Origin: Georhizobium profundi
GTDB lineage: Bacteria > Pseudomonadota > Alphaproteobacteria > Rhizobiales > Rhizobiaceae
DNA length: 64,000 nt
Direction: 5' to 3'
Assembly: GCF_003952725.1 (NCBI RefSeq)
Contig: NZ_CP032509.1
Coordinates: 2,814,001-2,878,000 of the forward strand
In this document: piece after piece, positions 56,073 to 64,000 of the stretch
Position numbering within the stretch: the first letter of the stretch is position 1
Layout of the letters: the number at the start of each line of letters is the position of its first letter
The notes under the pieces: generated by a model
The model's database searches: none
What the model was told of the DNA's origin: nothing
What the model saw: the letters and a program-made list of their open reading frames with translations, nothing else
Program-made: the position numbers and the translations under genes

Positions 56073-56747
56073 TCAAAACACGAATTCAGGCGCCTTGGAG
56101 AAACCGGGCAGCGGCTTCACGGCCGAGTTGAAGACGGTCCGCTGCGCCGTAAATTCGCCTTCGCGTATATAGAGTTTGGCGCGCGCGGCGTTGCCCGTTC
56201 CCTCGACCACGACGAGCCGACCACCATCGCGCAACTGAGTCAAAATCGCCTGAGGAAAAACCTCCACGGCGCCGGAAAAGATGATGGCGTCGTAAGGCGC
56301 TTCGTCCTGATAACCGGCTGCTAGGTCACCCTGCACGACCGCAACATTGTCGAAGCCAAGCTCGGCGAGCTTCGCGCTGGCTTCCTCGGCAAGTTCAGGA
56401 TCCGATTCCAGTGCGACGACCGAACCGGCAAGACGCGATAGGATCGCAGCGCCGTAGCCGGTCGCACATCCGATCTCCAGGACGACGTCGTTCGGCGTGA
56501 TTTCCGCAAGCTGAACGAGACGGGCGTGCTGGCCGGCCTCCATCATGAAGCGATCGGGCGCACCGTCCTTGCCTTCCTTTACGAGCAGATCGTCATCGAT
56601 ATAGGCAAGCTGCACGAACTTGGCCGGCACGAAAGCCTCGCGCGGCACCTCCGAGAAGGCCGCAAGCACCGCATGTTGCGTGACATCCATGGTGCGGATT
56701 TGGCAGTCGACCATCTTGGCACGAGCCTGAGCGTAATCGATCGTCAT
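56073..56747 (-). CDS. protein-L-isoaspartate O-methyltransferase, copy 2
   Basis: A 224-residue PCMT paralogue: KMVDCQIRTMDVTQHAVLAAF, FVPAKFVQLAYIDDDLLV and the SAM motif VLEIGCATGYGAAILSRL. It differs from copy 1 (29636-30298) in the substrate region and has no SurE neighbour. This subtype is regularly found next to tolC in rhizobia, so it may have a different substrate. The start at 56747 is chosen by family alignment; an ATG at 56768 is possible. Confidence 0.88.
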   Translation of the reverse strand: MTIDYAQARAKMVDCQIRTMDVTQHAVLAAFSEVPREAFVPAKFVQLAYIDDDLLVKEGKDGAPDRFMMEAGQHARLVQLAEITPNDVVLEIGCATGYGAAILSRLAGSVVALESDPELAEEASAKLAELGFDNVAVVQGDLAAGYQDEAPYDAIIFSGAVEVFPQAILTQLRDGGRLVVVEGTGNAARAKLYIREGEFTAQRTVFNSAVKPLPGFSKAPEFVF

Positions 56748-56910
56748 CGGACTGGAAAACTCCTGCATATCCCCGTCGGCACCGCTGCAAGCGCTGCCCG
56801 TCGCTTCGATAAACCGTCGCTGCGCGAATGGCAAAGACAAAGAACCGCCCTCGCCTGTACACGCACAAGCGCTGCATTCGGCAGGACTGCTCTTGCTGGG
56901 ATCGAAAGAT

Positions 56911-56984
56911 TGGAGGCCTCGCCCGGAATCGAACCGGGATACAAGGATTTGCAGTCCTCTGCGTAACCACTCCGCCACGAGGCC
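56911..56984 (-). tRNA. tRNA-Cys (anticodon GCA)
   Basis: On the minus strand GGCCTCG opens the acceptor stem and CGAGGCC-T-CCA closes it, with the anticodon loop CTGCAAA and the T-arm CGGTTCGATTCCG. The gene is 74 nt including encoded CCA. Confidence 0.97.
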
Positions 56985-57404
56985 TCGTATCGGCAAGCGC
57001 TGCCGACGGCTGAGGGCATTAGAATGAATTCCCCCACAGTTCAAGCAGGGCGTACGGCAATGGTGCGTTTTTTGGCTGCCACCGCGAATTCCATCGCAGG
57101 CGCACACGCTGCGTCCGTCATGGTGCCGAGAAGAAACGGGGGATCCACTGGCCGCAAGCACCAACGGACACGTCTTTGCCCAGCTTTGCAGGTCGACTGG
57201 GGCTTCAGTGAGTCGCGATTCGTCGTCTCGCGAGCCCCTGCCGTGAAGGACAGTCTCGGCATCGCTTCGCCGGACGACCAGGTCCGAGCGCCGTGCCGAT
57301 TTGGAACAGGCCACCAGCCTCGCTCCAGCTTCGCACAGGCAAGCTCGGTTAACGGTTGGTTAACCAACGCACGCCTATCGATTGGCAATGGATTTTTAAC
57401 GTAG
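56985..57404 (+). other. 420-bp regulatory region upstream of minC
   Basis: No gene that I trust. The frame at 57024-57404 has no family features and no ribosome site. The region holds two GANTC methylation sites (57210-57214 and 57217-57221) and a perfect CtrA box (57349-57364) near the minC start. Confidence 0.65.
57349..57364 (+). promoter_or_regulatory. CtrA binding site upstream of minC
   Basis: TTAA (57349-57352), 7 bases, TTAAC (57360-57364): an exact match to the CtrA consensus TTAA-N7-TTAAC, about 41 bp upstream of the minC ATG. Two GANTC sites lie upstream. Control of min genes by CtrA is reported in Sinorhizobium; binding here is inferred. Confidence 0.75.
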
Positions 57405-58148
57405 ATGACCAAAGTGCTAACCGACACCCGTCCCATCAGGCTCAAAGGCCGTTCCTTTCTGGCGCTCGTCCTGTCGCCGGAACTGCCTTTGGACGGCTGG
57501 CTTGCCCGCCTGGACGACCTTGCGCACCGCTCGGCGGGTTTCTTTCTCGGTCGCCCGGTTGTGCTGGATGTCGAGGATCTCGACGTCGACAAGCACGAAC
57601 TGAAATCGCTGATCGACGCGCTTTCCGAGCGCAATGTACGGGTCATGGGCATCGAGGGCGCGCGTCCGTCTCAACTGACGAGCGGCATGCCACCGGCAAT
57701 GCGCGGCGGACGCCCTGCTCCCGATTTCGACGAGCCGGAAGCCGATACCGCGGCGCCGGAAAAATCCGCGGCGAGCAGCAAGCCGCAGCCGGTCAGCGCG
57801 CCGCAAGTCATGCGTGCCATGCCGTCGATCATCATTCACGAGCCGGTGCGCTCGGGCCAGTCGGTGATCTTCCCGGAAGGCGACGTGACCATCATCGGAT
57901 CGGTCGCCTCCGGCGCGGAAGTCGTCGCGGGTGGTTCGATCCACGTCTACGGAACACTGCGCGGCCGTGCGCTTGCCGGTTCGATCGGCAATGCATCGGC
58001 GCGCATCTTCTGCCGCAAGCTCGAAGCCGAGCTTCTGGCAATCGACGGTTTGTACAAGACAGCGGAAGACATGCAGCCTGGATTGCGTGGCGAGGCCGTT
58101 CAGCTCTGGCTGGAAGGCGACGCGATCATGGCAGAAAAACTCATTTGA
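57405..58148 (+). CDS. minC: septum-site determining protein MinC
   Basis: A 247-residue FtsZ inhibitor. The N-terminal domain (about 8-85; SFLALVLSPELPLDGWLARL) and the C-terminal beta-helix (about 145-247; GDVTIIGSVASGAEVVAGGSIHVYGTLRGRA) are both visible, joined by a Pro/Ala/Lys-rich linker. It is the first gene of minCDE and has a CtrA box upstream. Confidence 0.95.
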   Translation: MTKVLTDTRPIRLKGRSFLALVLSPELPLDGWLARLDDLAHRSAGFFLGRPVVLDVEDLDVDKHELKSLIDALSERNVRVMGIEGARPSQLTSGMPPAMRGGRPAPDFDEPEADTAAPEKSAASSKPQPVSAPQVMRAMPSIIIHEPVRSGQSVIFPEGDVTIIGSVASGAEVVAGGSIHVYGTLRGRALAGSIGNASARIFCRKLEAELLAIDGLYKTAEDMQPGLRGEAVQLWLEGDAIMAEKLI

Positions 58149-58177
58149 GCCGGGGGCGGCCAGGACAGGAGAGAGAT

Positions 58178-58993
58178 ATGGCTAAAGTTATCGTGGTGAC
58201 ATCGGGCAAAGGCGGGGTCGGCAAGACGACTTCGACCGCCGCGCTCGGCGCAGCACTTGCGCAAAGGAATGAGAAGACCGTCGTCGTCGATTTCGACGTC
58301 GGCCTGCGCAACCTCGATCTGGTGATGGGCGCCGAGCGACGCGTCGTCTATGACCTGATCAACGTGATCCAGGGCGATGCGAAGCTGTCGCAGGCACTCA
58401 TCCGCGACAAGCGCCTGGATACCCTTCACCTGCTGCCTGCCTCGCAGACGCGCGACAAGGACAATCTCACGTCCGAGGGCGTGGAGAAGGTCATGGCCGA
58501 GCTTCGTCAGCAGTTCGACTGGATCATCTGCGACAGCCCCGCAGGCATCGAACGTGGCGCGACGCTCGCCATGCGTCATGCCGACATCGCCGTCGTCGTC
58601 ACCAATCCGGAAGTGTCGTCGGTGCGCGATTCGGATCGCATCATCGGCCTTCTCGACGCCAAGACGGCGAAAGCCGAACGCGGCGAGCGGGTCGAGAAAC
58701 ATCTGCTTCTCACGCGTTACGATGCGGTTCGCGCCGAGCGTGGCGACATGCTGAAGGTCGACGATGTTCTGGAGATTCTCTCTATCCCGCTTCTCGGCAT
58801 CATTCCCGAAAGCATGGATGTGCTTCGTGCCTCCAACATCGGTTCGCCGGTGACGCTTGCCGAAGGCCGTGGTGCTGCCGCTATTGCCTATCACGATGCG
58901 GCTCGTCGTCTTGCCGGCGAACAGGTGGCGATGACCATCCCGGGCGAAAAGCGCGGGCTGTTCGAGAAGATTTTCGGAAGGAGGGCCGCATGA
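58178..58993 (+). CDS. minD: septum-site determining ATPase MinD
   Basis: A 271-residue ParA/MinD ATPase. It has a deviant Walker A ([14 protein letters not shown], with Lys11 and Lys16), switch motifs [16 protein letters not shown] and [11 protein letters not shown], and a C-terminal membrane-targeting amphipathic helix ([14 protein letters not shown]). The ATG at 58178 follows AGGAGAGA. It recruits MinC to the membrane and overlaps minE by four bases. Confidence 0.97.
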   Translation: MAKVIVVTSGKGGVGKTTSTAALGAALAQRNEKTVVVDFDVGLRNLDLVMGAERRVVYDLINVIQGDAKLSQALIRDKRLDTLHLLPASQTRDKDNLTSEGVEKVMAELRQQFDWIICDSPAGIERGATLAMRHADIAVVVTNPEVSSVRDSDRIIGLLDAKTAKAERGERVEKHLLLTRYDAVRAERGDMLKVDDVLEILSIPLLGIIPESMDVLRASNIGSPVTLAEGRGAAAIAYHDAARRLAGEQVAMTIPGEKRGLFEKIFGRRAA

Positions 58994-59256
58994 GCCTCTT
59001 CAGCTTCTTCAATCGACAAACGACCTCGGCGCCGAAAGCGCGCGAGCGTCTGCAGGTCCTCCTGGCCCATGAGCGCACCACGGTCGGCCATTCCGATCTG
59101 GTGGCGGTCCTTCGCGAGGAAATCCTGGCGGTGATCGCGAAGCACGTACAGGTCGATCGCGACAAGGTTCTCGTGAAGATGGACCGGGGCGACTCGGTCT
59201 CGACGCTCGAGGTGGACATCGAAATACCGCTGTCGGCTGGCGTTCGCGCTGCCTGA
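58990..59256 (+). CDS. minE: cell-division topological specificity factor MinE
   Basis: An 88-residue MinE. It shows the anti-MinCD helix ([17 protein letters not shown]) and the C-terminal topological-specificity domain ([21 protein letters not shown]), ending in DIEIPL. The ATGA overlap with minD indicates coupling. Confidence 0.96.
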   Translation: MSLFSFFNRQTTSAPKARERLQVLLAHERTTVGHSDLVAVLREEILAVIAKHVQVDRDKVLVKMDRGDSVSTLEVDIEIPLSAGVRAA

Positions 59257-59339
59257 CGACCTGGCCGGTGCAAATGCCGGCATCGAAAGCTCCGGTGGCT
59301 GATCTCGGCCGCCGGCTCCAGACGATAAGGAGACCCAAC

Positions 59340-59516
59340 ATGACACGAGTGGCCCTTCTCGAACGTTTGAAAGAGCTTCAGCGGCTGCCGAAGTTTCAAA
59401 ACCGTGACATCCGTACGATCAGCGCCTGCCTGACCATGGATGCACTCATCGAACATGTGCGCGTATGCGAAGAAGTGGCCGGCGTGCATGAGCGAGTGGT
59501 CAGCCAGGCCGGCTGA
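59340..59516 (+). CDS. small protein of unknown function downstream of minE
   Basis: A 58-codon ORF from the ATG at 59340, preceded by AAGGAG (59328-59333) at good spacing. The sequence begins MTRVALLERLKELQRLPKF and looks helical and amphipathic (LTMDALIEHVRVCEEVAG). I do not recognise it. It is 83 bp after minE and could be read from the min promoter. Codon use is unremarkable. Confidence 0.55.
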   Translation: MTRVALLERLKELQRLPKFQNRDIRTISACLTMDALIEHVRVCEEVAGVHERVVSQAG

Positions 59517-59573
59517 CCATCGCGATCGTCGATCTGACGTTTCGAGCCAGCGAATGCCTTCAAGCAGCGCTGG

Positions 59574-60494
59574 TCAGTCGTCCATGGTCGGCAGAATCTG
59601 GTCGGCGATGTCGCTCGCTTGATCACCGAGCGCCGACAACGAGGCGAGGATGCCGCTCCCGTCAAACTGCTCCATGAAAGCAGCGATCGCCTGCCGTCCG
59701 CCCAGCCGGATGATGTTCACGTGGTTTGCAGTCGGCACGATGACAGCCGTCGCAAACTGATCGTTTGCAGATGCCAGCATGGTCGCAAACCTAGCCGGCG
59801 TCACCGGATCCTGTTCACCGGCAACGATCAGAACCGGAACCTTGAGTTCCGCAAGCCGCGCAACATTGTCGAACTTGGTGCGCACCACCCAATTCGGCAC
59901 GCGGGCAACCTGCTGGCGAACAGCTTCCGGAAAACTGGTCATCGGCGCTTCCAGGATCAGCGCGCGGGGCTCGATCTGCACCGCCGCGTTGGTAGCGATC
60001 CCCGAACCCATCGAGTAGCCGTAGAGCACGAAGCCGTCCCGGGCGAGGCCCGCCTGCTCCGCCTGATCGAGCATCGCGGCAGCATCGCGATACATGTTGC
60101 CCTCGCGCGGCCGGCCCGGATTGCCGCCATACCCCCTGTATCCCGCGAGAATCAGGCCGTAGCCTTCCTCCGCGAGCTCATAGAGATGCCGCGGCTTTCG
60201 AACCAGGTCGCCTTCCCGGCCGGCGAAGTAGACGATGGTGGGTTTGCCCGGGACGGCAGGCAGATACCAGGCGCGGATCGTCAGGCCGTCATGGGTCTCG
60301 TAATCGAGCGGCTGGACGGCAAGCCGGCTGTCGAGTTCCAGCAAGTTGAAGAGCGTCCGCTGGCGAAAAAGGATGTGCTCGGGAATGGTCGTGGCGACGC
60401 CGAACGTCGCGGCCAACAGCGTGGAAGCCAATACAAGCCCGATTGCCATCTTGCGCATCATCCCCGTGCCGGAGCGGTCGGTCGAAACAGTCAT
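59574..60494 (-). CDS. membrane-anchored alpha/beta hydrolase (ABHD13/Bem46-like)
   Basis: A 306-residue hydrolase with a hydrophobic N-terminus (about 16-36) that may be an anchor or signal. The nucleophile Ser161 is in GYSMGSG. The oxyanion region is YFAGREGD and the acid is in AGEQDPVTP, with the His in ANHVNI. The family acts on lipid or thioester substrates; the actual substrate is unknown. It is convergent with the small ORF behind minE. Confidence 0.85.
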   Translation of the reverse strand: MTVSTDRSGTGMMRKMAIGLVLASTLLAATFGVATTIPEHILFRQRTLFNLLELDSRLAVQPLDYETHDGLTIRAWYLPAVPGKPTIVYFAGREGDLVRKPRHLYELAEEGYGLILAGYRGYGGNPGRPREGNMYRDAAAMLDQAEQAGLARDGFVLYGYSMGSGIATNAAVQIEPRALILEAPMTSFPEAVRQQVARVPNWVVRTKFDNVARLAELKVPVLIVAGEQDPVTPARFATMLASANDQFATAVIVPTANHVNIIRLGGRQAIAAFMEQFDGSGILASLSALGDQASDIADQILPTMDD

Positions 60495-60624
60495 TGGGAA
60501 GTGCGCGTGCCCTTGCTGGAGGCGTCATCTTTCGATTCGTTCACCCCACATCAAGCAGCGCGATTTGGCTGGAACGTGGCAATGGCGTTCATCACCAACG
60601 ACGCTTTGGCGCACGCCAACACGC

Positions 60625-60927
60625 TCAATGCTCGGGATGGTCCTGACCAGCTGGCGCCTTGGGCTTCCGGCCCCAGCGCCGGCCGTAGTAGACCGAGCCC
60701 GACCGGCGCCAGCGGCGCACGAAGGCAAAATCCTGCGACAGGACCAACAGGCCGAGCGGCAGCATCCAGATGCCGAGAATCGGCAGGAAGCTAAAGATCC
60801 CTCCGAAAATCAGGGCAATACCGAGCGCTATGCGTGCACCACGCGATTGCGGCAGGCTGATCCGGCGCCCGAGGATGTGGATCGTGCGAGTCACGGGATC
60901 GAACCGGAAACGGCTTTCGGATGCCAT
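60625..60927 (-). CDS. small membrane protein, two-helix hairpin
   Basis: A 100-residue protein from the ATG at 60927 (MASESRFRFDP). After a polar N-terminus, residues 33-66 form a helical hairpin (ALGIALIFGGIFSFLPILGIWMLPLGLLVLSQ, split by a Pro-Gly turn), then a basic tail. It resembles the small PGPGW-type membrane proteins of alphaproteobacteria. No function is known. Longer starts exist in frame but add only polar sequence. Confidence 0.62.
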   Translation of the reverse strand: MASESRFRFDPVTRTIHILGRRISLPQSRGARIALGIALIFGGIFSFLPILGIWMLPLGLLVLSQDFAFVRRWRRSGSVYYGRRWGRKPKAPAGQDHPEH

Positions 60928-61120
60928 TTTGCTTTCAGGATTGGTTTCGGACACGGCTGGCAACGCCACCTCGCAACGGTCGCCCCCAGGCGCCTCGGTG
61001 TTGAGAAGTGGGCACTCTGCGATGAATGTGCAAGACGGAGCACTTTTTTCTGGAAACGGCTTTGCAAGTGGGAAAGGCATTTGTTATAGGCTCGCCAACT
61101 CGACGAAAAGACGAGTTTTT

Positions 61121-61195
61121 TCCCCGGTAGCTCAGTGGTAGAGCACTCGACTGTTAATCGATCGGTCGCTGGTTCGAATCCGGCCCGGGGAGCCA
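61121..61195 (+). tRNA. tRNA-Asn (anticodon GTT)
   Basis: TCCCCGG opens and CCGGGGA-G-CCA closes the acceptor stem. The anticodon loop is CTGTTAA and the T-arm GCTGGTTCGAATCCGGC. The gene is 75 nt including encoded CCA. It is preceded by a T-rich stretch and followed by a terminator. Confidence 0.97.
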
Positions 61196-61206
61196 ATCAC
61201 GTCAAA

Positions 61207-61245
61207 GGCCGCTTGCCATCCGTTTCACGGGGCAGCGGCCTTTTT
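61207..61245 (+). terminator. terminator behind tRNA-Asn
   Basis: GGCCGCTTGCC (61207-61217) pairs with GGCAGCGGCC (61231-61240) with one bulge, then five T at 61241-61245. It ends the tRNA transcript 12 bp after the gene. Confidence 0.85.
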
Positions 61246-61341
61246 CATGTGCAGCCCTCCTTGCTTTGTCTCTGAAACCTTTGATCCATTCCGTTCGTAT
61301 CGACGTAACGACACCAACACGGGGATGGTCCGATCTCCCCT

Positions 61342-61355
61342 TCTGACGTTTCAGA
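61342..61355. promoter_or_regulatory. inverted repeat upstream of the CPD photolyase gene
   Basis: TCTGA (61342-61346) and TCAGA (61351-61355) with a 4-base spacer, centred about 22 bp before the ATG at 61371. It may be an operator; no regulator gene is in the window. Confidence 0.3.
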
Positions 61356-61370
61356 CAGAAAAGCGTTTTC

Positions 61371-62861
61371 ATGGCACCTAAAGCGCGGGAGAAGGATGGT
61401 GGCGCGACGGATGGAGCGCATGCCGGCGGACCTGTTGTGGTGTGGTTCCGCAACGATCTGCGCGTCAAAGACAATCTCGCTCTCTCCAAGGCCGTGGACA
61501 GTGATGCGCCGGTCATTGCACTCTTCATTCTGGACGAAACGGCTCGAGCGCCGCGCAAGCTCGGTGGCGCCCGCCGCTGGTGGCTGCATCACTCGCTGGT
61601 CGCGCTGGAGGCATCTCTCGCCGCGCTGAACATCCCCTTGATCCTGAAAAGCGGCGAGTCGGAAAAGCTCGTGCGCGCCGTCGTCGACGAATCGAAAGCA
61701 GACAGCGTCTTCTGGAACCGCCGCTACGACCCTCCGGGCATTGCGATCGACACGGAACTCAAGGCTGCCCTGAAGGATGACGGCATCCACGTGGAGAGCT
61801 TCGACGGGCAGCTCCTGCACGAACCGTCCAAAACGACGACGGGCAGCGGTGGTCATTACAAGGTCTACACGCCGTTCTGGCGCGCGCTGGATGCCGGAAC
61901 GCCGCCGCGCGATCCGATCGGCGCACCGCGCAAGGTCACAAATAACGCCAAGGATCTTTCGTCAGACAAGCTCGACGATTGGAAGCTGTTGCCGACCAAG
62001 CCCGACTGGTCGGGGGGAATCGCGGACAGCTGGACGCCGGGTGAAGCCGGCGCATGGAAATGCCTGGACGATTTTATCGCAGGTCCCTTCGATGCCTACG
62101 CCGAGGGGCGCGACCTGCCCGACCGTGCCGGAACGTCACGCATGTCGCCGCACCTCGCCTTCGGCGAAATCACACCCTATCAGATCTGGGCCGAGACGAG
62201 CCGCCGCCCGAAGGAAGTGGCAAGCGAGGATCGCACCACCTATCGCAAGGAAATCGTCTGGCGCGAGTTTTCCTACCACCTGCTCTTTCACAAGCCGGAT
62301 CTTGCCGAAGCGAACTACAATGCCGCCTTCGACGCGATGCCGTGGCGGCAGGACAAGGATGCGCTTCGCGCCTGGCAGCGCGGGATGACGGGTTATCCGA
62401 TCGTGGATGCAGGAATGCGTCAGCTTTGGCAGACCGGCTGGATGCACAATCGGGTCCGGATGATCGTGGCATCGTTCCTGACCAAGCATCTCCTGATCGA
62501 CTGGCGCATTGGCGAGGACTGGTTCTGGGATACGCTCGTCGATGCCGACCCGGCTTCGAACGCGGCGCAATGGCAGTGGGTCGCCGGATCCGGCGCCGAC
62601 GCTTCCCCTTATTTTCGCATCTTCAACCCAATGCTCCAGGGCTCGAAATTCGATCAAAAGGGCGACTATGTGCGCCGCTTCGTGCCGGAACTGGCCAAGC
62701 TGTCAGACAAGTACATCCAGACGCCCTGGGAAGCGCCGACCGAGGTATTGAGCCGCGCGGGTATCACGCTTGGCAAGGATTACCCGCGCCCGATCGTGGA
62801 CCATCAGAAAGCGCGCCAGCGCGCTCTCGACGCCTACAAGAAACTCAAGGAAGCAGCATGA
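61371..62861 (+). CDS. phr: class I deoxyribodipyrimidine (CPD) photolyase
   Basis: A 496-residue photolyase. It starts with the Rossmann antenna domain (VVVWFRNDLRVKDNLAL) and has an FAD-binding C-terminal half with the family signature TGYPIVDAGMRQLW, WMHNRVRMIVASFLTKHLLIDWR and the DPASNAAQWQW segment. It repairs cyclobutane dimers with blue light. The gene overlaps the next one by ATGA. With the FeS photolyase at 12893 the genome has two light-dependent repair systems. Confidence 0.97.
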   Translation: MAPKAREKDGGATDGAHAGGPVVVWFRNDLRVKDNLALSKAVDSDAPVIALFILDETARAPRKLGGARRWWLHHSLVALEASLAALNIPLILKSGESEKLVRAVVDESKADSVFWNRRYDPPGIAIDTELKAALKDDGIHVESFDGQLLHEPSKTTTGSGGHYKVYTPFWRALDAGTPPRDPIGAPRKVTNNAKDLSSDKLDDWKLLPTKPDWSGGIADSWTPGEAGAWKCLDDFIAGPFDAYAEGRDLPDRAGTSRMSPHLAFGEITPYQIWAETSRRPKEVASEDRTTYRKEIVWREFSYHLLFHKPDLAEANYNAAFDAMPWRQDKDALRAWQRGMTGYPIVDAGMRQLWQTGWMHNRVRMIVASFLTKHLLIDWRIGEDWFWDTLVDADPASNAAQWQWVAGSGADASPYFRIFNPMLQGSKFDQKGDYVRRFVPELAKLSDKYIQTPWEAPTEVLSRAGITLGKDYPRPIVDHQKARQRALDAYKKLKEAA

Positions 62862-64000
62862 CCGTTCACTTGCCTCATCCGGAACGCGGCGCCGTCCCGA
62901 TCGACCGTGAGAACGGCCAGCGCCGCCGGATCGCCGTGATCGGGTCCGGCATCTCCGGATCGTCCGCTGCCTGGGCATTACACGCCGACAACGACGTTAC
63001 GCTTTACGAAAAGGAATCGCGTCTCGGCGGACATACGGCCACTGTCGACGTCGACTATGATGGCAAGGCCATCGCCGTCGATACGGGGTTCATTGTCTAT
63101 AACGAGGTGAACTATCCGAACCTCAAGGCGCTTTTCGAGCATCTCGGCGTCGAGACCCATAAGAGCAATATGAGCTTTTCGCTGTCGCTCGACCACGGCA
63201 AGCTGGAATGGAGCGGTGACAGCTTTCGCACGCTCTTTGCTCAGAAGCGGAATTTCTTTCGCCCGACCTTCCTCGTGATGCTGCGGGAAATCCTGCGCTT
63301 CAACAAGATGTGCCTGCGCGATCGCGCCGACGGCCATCTGCGCAACATTTCGATCGGCGATTATCTCAACTGGCGCCGCTTCTCGCCGGGCTTCACCAAC
63401 AACTACCTGGTGCCTATGGCGGCCGCGATCTGGTCGACGCCGGCCAAGCAGATGATGGAATTCCCGGCGGAGCATTTCGTCAATTTCTTCGACAATCATC
63501 GTCTCGTATACAGCCAGCAGCTGCCGTGGCGGACCGTCACGGGTGGATCGCGCACTTATCTCGAGCGCCTGCTCGCTCCACTGAGGGACAAGACGCGCGT
63601 GGGCTGCGGTGCCGTCAGTGTCCGGCGCTCCGGTGGCAAGGTCTTCGTTCGCGATTCTGCGGGCCATGAAGACGTTTTCGATGCCATCGTGATCGCGGCG
63701 CACTCCGACCAGGCGCTCGCGTTGCTTCAAGATGCGAGCGAAGCAGAGAGACAGGTGCTCAAGGGTATTCCCTATCGGCCAAACCGCGTCGTTCTGCATC
63801 GCGATCCGGCTCTTATGCCGAAGCGCCGCAAGGTCTGGGCATCCTGGAATTATCTGCGCTCGTCGGTCGATGGCGGCGAAGGCGACGTGGCCGTCACCTA
63901 CTGGATGAACCGCCTTCAAGGCATCGATTCCGCCTGCCCGCTCTTCGTGACGCTCAATCCCGATCGCGAACCGGATCCGACAAAGGTCTTCGGCGAGTTC
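62858..64000 (+). CDS. FAD/NAD(P)-binding amine-oxidase-like protein (3' truncated)
   Basis: The frame is open to the end of the window, about 381 codons, so the stop lies outside. It begins MTVHLPHPERG and has the nucleotide-binding motif IAVIGSGISGSSAAWAL (25-41) followed by LYEKESRLGGH. This is the FAD-dependent NAD(P)-binding family whose members are found next to photolyase, DUF1365 and cyclopropane-fatty-acid synthase genes in Alphaproteobacteria. It overlaps phr by four bases. Its physiological substrate is unknown. Confidence 0.88.
   Translation, partial: MTVHLPHPERGAVPIDRENGQRRRIAVIGSGISGSSAAWALHADNDVTLYEKESRLGGHTATVDVDYDGKAIAVDTGFIVYNEVNYPNLKALFEHLGVETHKSNMSFSLSLDHGKLEWSGDSFRTLFAQKRNFFRPTFLVMLREILRFNKMCLRDRADGHLRNISIGDYLNWRRFSPGFTNNYLVPMAAAIWSTPAKQMMEFPAEHFVNFFDNHRLVYSQQLPWRTVTGGSRTYLERLLAPLRDKTRVGCGAVSVRRSGGKVFVRDSAGHEDVFDAIVIAAHSDQALALLQDASEAERQVLKGIPYRPNRVVLHRDPALMPKRRKVWASWNYLRSSVDGGEGDVAVTYWMNRLQGIDSACPLFVTLNPDREPDPTKVFGEF

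Noticed and set aside
57024..57404. 126-codon + strand frame before minC
   Set aside because: It ends at the minC start, has low-complexity sequence, no motif and no ribosome site, and covers the CtrA box.

Overview
The window looks like core chromosome of an alphaproteobacterium of the order Hyphomicrobiales (Rhizobiaceae or Aurantimonadaceae-like). It is GC-rich and gene-dense. The gene orders are typical of that order: aroQ-accB-accC-aat with DUF2155 and NDUFA12; argS-SPOR-nagZ-scpA-scpB-tatABC-serS-surE-pcm-LysM/M23; and valS-popZ-tolC-pcm. An ExoR-type regulator, a PHA synthase, an FeS-type photolyase and alphaproteobacterial three-hairpin sRNAs next to DUF1127 genes agree with this. I see no transposase, integrase, phage gene or CRISPR array.

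Layout. 1-4605 (+): end of a TPR/M48-type protease gene, a Com1-like DsbA, aroQ, accB, accC and aat. 4755-6908 (+): a large OmpA-domain envelope protein with a Pro/Glu/Ala-rich stalk, a possible EcfG promoter and a strong terminator. 6992-8471 (-): DUF2155, NDUFA12 and a small lipoprotein. 8649-12876 (+): phaC, sfsA, map and radC. 12893-16223 (-): FeS photolyase, trigger factor and tRNA-Leu. 16367-17815 (+): a regulatory island with two three-hairpin anti-Shine-Dalgarno sRNAs and three DUF1127 genes. 17860-19296 (+): trmFO. 19318-26858 (-): DUF4153 and sterol-desaturase membrane proteins, NDUFAF6-like and NDUFAF3-like genes, secDF and yajC. 27041 (+): a DUF815 ATPase. 27989-44236 (-): a 16-kb block for cell envelope, division, protein export and translation. 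44325-46071 (+): erpA, a small membrane ORF, xthA and a small secreted protein. 46090-56984 (-): exoR, ilvD, a FadL-like porin, valS, popZ, tolC, pcm and tRNA-Cys. 57405-59516 (+): minCDE and a 58-codon ORF. 59574-60927 (-): an alpha/beta hydrolase and a small membrane protein. 61121-64000 (+): tRNA-Asn, a CPD photolyase and the start of an FAD oxidoreductase that runs off the window.

The genes fall into a few functional groups. One is envelope biogenesis and division: minCDE, PopZ, the SPOR protein, a LytM factor, NagZ, TolC, ScpAB, Tat and SecDF-YajC. Another is stress and light response: the sRNA island, two photolyases, the OmpA-like protein and ExoR. A third is respiratory complex I: NDUFA12, NDUFAF3 and NDUFAF6 homologues.

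The most interesting region is 16367-17815. Two transcripts each fold into three hairpins that present CCTCCTCCC or a near variant in the loop, and one follows a DUF1127 gene. They share a 13-base element in their presumed promoters, and an EcfG-like site precedes the first. This matches the known alpha-r14/NfeR1 and 'cuckoo' sRNA families. The combination with three DUF1127 paralogues and stress-type promoters makes it the best target for follow-up. The second notable signal is a perfect CtrA box with two GANTC methylation sites upstream of minC.
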